Assembly: GCF_900302475.1 (NCBI RefSeq)
Contig: NZ_OMOQ01000001.1
Coordinates: 124,001-188,000 of the forward strand
Origin: Defluviimonas aquaemixtae
GTDB lineage: Bacteria; Pseudomonadota; Alphaproteobacteria; Rhodobacterales; Rhodobacteraceae
Direction of reading: 5' to 3'
Length of the DNA stretch: 64,000 bases
In this document: positions 61,355-64,000 of the stretch, in pieces
Layout: each line of letters begins with the position of its first letter
Numbering within the stretch: the first letter of the stretch is position 1
The notes under the pieces: generated by a model
Seen by the model: the letters and a program-made list of their open reading frames with translations, nothing else
Database searches by the model: none
Told to the model about the DNA's origin: nothing
Program-made: the position numbers and the translations under genes

Positions 61355-61973
61355 GCTCGGCGCGGTACTTGCCGCCCTCACGGCTCTCTCGGCCTGCGTG
61401 CCGAGCGAAATGGGCATGCTGTCGGCGAGCGCTTCGCGCGCTATGGCCGTCTCGGGCGGGGCGGTCACGGTGGCGGGCCCAACGGGGTACTGCGTCGACA
61501 AGGGCCCGAGCCGCGACAGCCCTACTGGTGCTTTCGTCCTGCTTGGCACCTGCGCGGCGCTGACCGGATCGGCCACGACCGGGCAGCCGACATATCCCGC
61601 CATTCTGACCGCGACCGTTCTGCCGGGTGCGCCTGACGGTGCTTTCGAGGAGCACCTGCCCGCGATGGCGGCTTTCTTCCGCTCCGATCCCGGGCGGGCC
61701 GCGCTCAGCCGCTCGGGCCGGGCAGAAGACGTGACACTCTCTCAGGTCTTGTCGCGTGGCGACGTGCTCTACCTACGGCTTCAGGACAGGTCGGCGGTTG
61801 CCGGGCAGCCGGTGGAATCGGAATATTGGCGCGCGATCCTTCAGGTGCGCGGACGCATCGTGACGTTGTCGGCGCTCGGTTTGCAGGATCGGCCCGTTCC
61901 GACGCAAGAGAAGCGGCGCGTGCTGGAAGCCTTTGTCGCGCGCGTCCTGGCGGCAAACGCCGCGCAGGGCTAA
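61335..61973 (+). CDS. Lipoprotein of unknown function
   Basis: The 212-residue protein has a signal peptide ending in the lipobox LSAC (Cys21), so it should be anchored in the outer or inner membrane on the periplasmic side. The mature part has [21 protein letters not shown], a possible disulfide pair, and no known domain. It starts 20 bases before the ilvD stop, so its translation is coupled to ilvD, and it may be linked to the following DUF6478 gene. Confidence 0.78.
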   Translation: MFTWTSKLGAVLAALTALSACVPSEMGMLSASASRAMAVSGGAVTVAGPTGYCVDKGPSRDSPTGAFVLLGTCAALTGSATTGQPTYPAILTATVLPGAPDGAFEEHLPAMAAFFRSDPGRAALSRSGRAEDVTLSQVLSRGDVLYLRLQDRSAVAGQPVESEYWRAILQVRGRIVTLSALGLQDRPVPTQEKRRVLEAFVARVLAANAAQG

Positions 61974-62060
61974 GGCGCCTCGGGCTTGCGTGCGCCCGCA
62001 AAGAAAACCATAAGTCATGGATGTTTCCTTCGAGTGGCCAATCCGCAGCGGCGTCAGGCG

Positions 62061-62834
62061 ATGCGCAACAACATTGACACATTGCTCGATCGGCTCCTGT
62101 TGAGGCGTACGCGTGTGCGATGGCAGGACATGGCCGAGCGCGCGGCGCGGCTCGACGCCGACGGGCTCAGGGAGTTGCGCGGTTCTGCGCGGGAACTCAG
62201 GCGCGAACTGGATCAAGTGCTGCGTGTCGCCGAGGAGCAGCTTGCGCTGCCATCGACCGATCTGAACGCCGTCCGCAAGCCTCTCATGGCCGACTGGGCG
62301 TGGCGGCCCGAGCTCTGGCGTGATCCGGTTGCGCCGGCGGGCATAGCGGGCGTCGAGAACGGCGCCGGATTCGGCAGCGAGGCCACGATATTCCACGATT
62401 GCCCGCTAAATGAACTCGCAGTGCGCCAGTACCGGAACCCGCGCGACGCCGAACTTGCGCCCTACAGCTACCGCATGGACGTGTTCGGTTTCGACGGCTC
62501 CTTTCTGTCCCTCGTCCTCAATCTGCCGGGGGAAGCGGTCGAGGGGCTTACGCTTGGTCACGTGATCCGCCTCGACGCGGCCGTCGAAATGGAGAGGCCG
62601 AAGAAGATCTTCGCCCGCCTGAACGTCCGACACGGCCCCAACACCGAACAGATCGTGCGGGAACTGCCCTTGATGTCGGACGAGGTGATGGTGGAATTCG
62701 ACCTCGCCTACAGCAAGATGAACGAAAAGCGGGTGGAGCGGGCCTGGCTGGACCTGATCTTTGACGAGCCAGCGATGAACCAGATCACGTTGCGCGACCT
62801 CACGATGAGCCGCCGCCCGCGCGCCGAGATATGA
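62061..62834 (+). CDS. DUF6478 family protein
   Basis: The 257-residue protein matches the DUF6478 family of Rhodobacteraceae. It begins with a charged coil (RNNIDTLLDRLLLRR..RWQDMAERAARLDADGLRELRGSARELRRELDQVL), followed by a beta-rich middle (DVFGFDGSFLSLVLNLPGE). It has no signal peptide. The start at MRNNIDTLLDR is the best in-frame ATG. It overlaps the next small gene by 4 bases and follows the lipoprotein gene. Confidence 0.75.
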   Translation: MRNNIDTLLDRLLLRRTRVRWQDMAERAARLDADGLRELRGSARELRRELDQVLRVAEEQLALPSTDLNAVRKPLMADWAWRPELWRDPVAPAGIAGVENGAGFGSEATIFHDCPLNELAVRQYRNPRDAELAPYSYRMDVFGFDGSFLSLVLNLPGEAVEGLTLGHVIRLDAAVEMERPKKIFARLNVRHGPNTEQIVRELPLMSDEVMVEFDLAYSKMNEKRVERAWLDLIFDEPAMNQITLRDLTMSRRPRAEI

Positions 62835-63223
62835 GGGGCGAAGGGATGAGCGGAATAACACTGCGCGCGTCTGGCATCAGATCAGGGCATTGGGAGGGCG
62901 AGATCGAAGCGCAGGGCGACGTGCCGCCCTCAGTCGAGATATGGCACATGGAGCAGCGCCTCGACGGTGCCGAAATCGCGCCTTCCGGCGAGCCGGGCCG
63001 TTGGCGGGCGCGCGTGCCGATCCCCCCCGAGGCATTGAACGACGGCGTGCAGACCTTTCTTGTCAGCGATGGGGCGAGCAATGCACGGATCGGTCAGTTC
63101 ACGATCATCGCAGGTGTGCCGCTCGAAGAGGACATAAGGGCTGAGATCGGTCTGCTGCGCGCCGAGCTCGACATTCTGAAGAAGGCGTTCCGACGCCACT
63201 GCGCCGAGAAACCGGGGCAGTAA
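62831..63223 (+). CDS. Conserved small protein coupled to DUF6478
   Basis: The 130-residue protein is soluble, with an N-terminal beta-rich half (SGHWEGEIEAQGDVPPSVEIWH) and a C-terminal helical segment (EIGLLRAELDILKKAF) that may be a coiled coil. I do not recognize a family. It starts inside the stop of the DUF6478 gene (ATGA), so the two are translated together and probably act together. An alternative start lies five codons downstream at MSGITLRAS. Confidence 0.65.
   Translation: MRGEGMSGITLRASGIRSGHWEGEIEAQGDVPPSVEIWHMEQRLDGAEIAPSGEPGRWRARVPIPPEALNDGVQTFLVSDGASNARIGQFTIIAGVPLEEDIRAEIGLLRAELDILKKAFRRHCAEKPGQ

Positions 63224-64000
<777 letters not shown>

Overview
The window is a GC-rich, gene-dense stretch of a chromosome from an alphaproteobacterium, most likely a member of the Rhodobacteraceae/Roseobacter group. 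The assignment rests on the stand-alone F0 ATP synthase operon with duplicated b/b' stalk subunits, the signal-peptide-bearing b subunit, and protein families common in that group (DUF1285, DUF4159, DUF5928, DUF6478, MbfA, VPLPA-CTERM). I see no rRNA, tRNA, CRISPR array, insertion sequence or phage gene. Short overlaps (ATGA, TGATG) and small gaps mark many operons.

Region by region. 1-3.1 kb: a LysR regulator cut by the window edge, two EamA exporters and an ArsR regulator. 3.3-5.95 kb: the F0 operon atpI-atpB-atpE-atpF'-atpF, with a candidate promoter and a clear terminator. 6-9.4 kb: a FadR-type regulator, an OmpA-like lipoprotein, an Ada-like regulator/methyltransferase and a Hint-fold protein. 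9.5-19 kb: housekeeping and envelope genes (nth, an adenosine-type kinase, a divergent sulfotransferase/GT14 glycosyltransferase pair, a HIT protein, an MscS channel, a CHCC zinc finger, polA). 19.2-23.3 kb: a SoxC/cytochrome pair without other sox genes, a YafY regulator with a VOC protein, and an enoyl-CoA hydratase.

23.3-27.4 kb holds a cation diffusion facilitator, a MetV/MetF-type methylenetetrahydrofolate reductase pair, a hydroxypyruvate isomerase and a DUF1285 protein. 27.4-34.2 kb is one operon of four overlapping genes: MoxR ATPase, DUF58, a BatA/DUF4159 membrane protein, and a VWA/amidotransferase-like membrane protein. 34.2-35.4 kb is the only decayed stretch, with a frameshifted LysR pseudogene. 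35.4-43.4 kb has a DUF3857 transglutaminase-like protein, an EEP-family hydrolase, small enzymes, an NYN/OST-HTH protein, and a TetR regulator beside the membrane ferritin mbfA with three operator-like repeats between them.

43.4-51.6 kb contains an IYD-like nitroreductase, an AEC transporter, S-formylglutathione hydrolase, YaiI, a DMT exporter, a HAD/ornithine cyclodeaminase pair, an MFS transporter and zapE. 51.6-54.6 kb is a hydantoin-type module (GntR regulator, racemase, NCS1 permease) with a strong inverted-repeat operator. 54.6-64 kb has folC-accD, a CPBP protease, two tandem VPLPA-CTERM surface proteins, ilvD, a lipoprotein, a DUF6478 pair and the start of a fadH-like reductase cut by the window end.

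Most of the window is ordinary core genome. The parts most worth a second look are the tandem VPLPA-CTERM paralogs, the MoxR/DUF58/DUF4159 operon, the MetV-like subunit, the triple operator at mbfA, and the sulfotransferase/glycosyltransferase pair.
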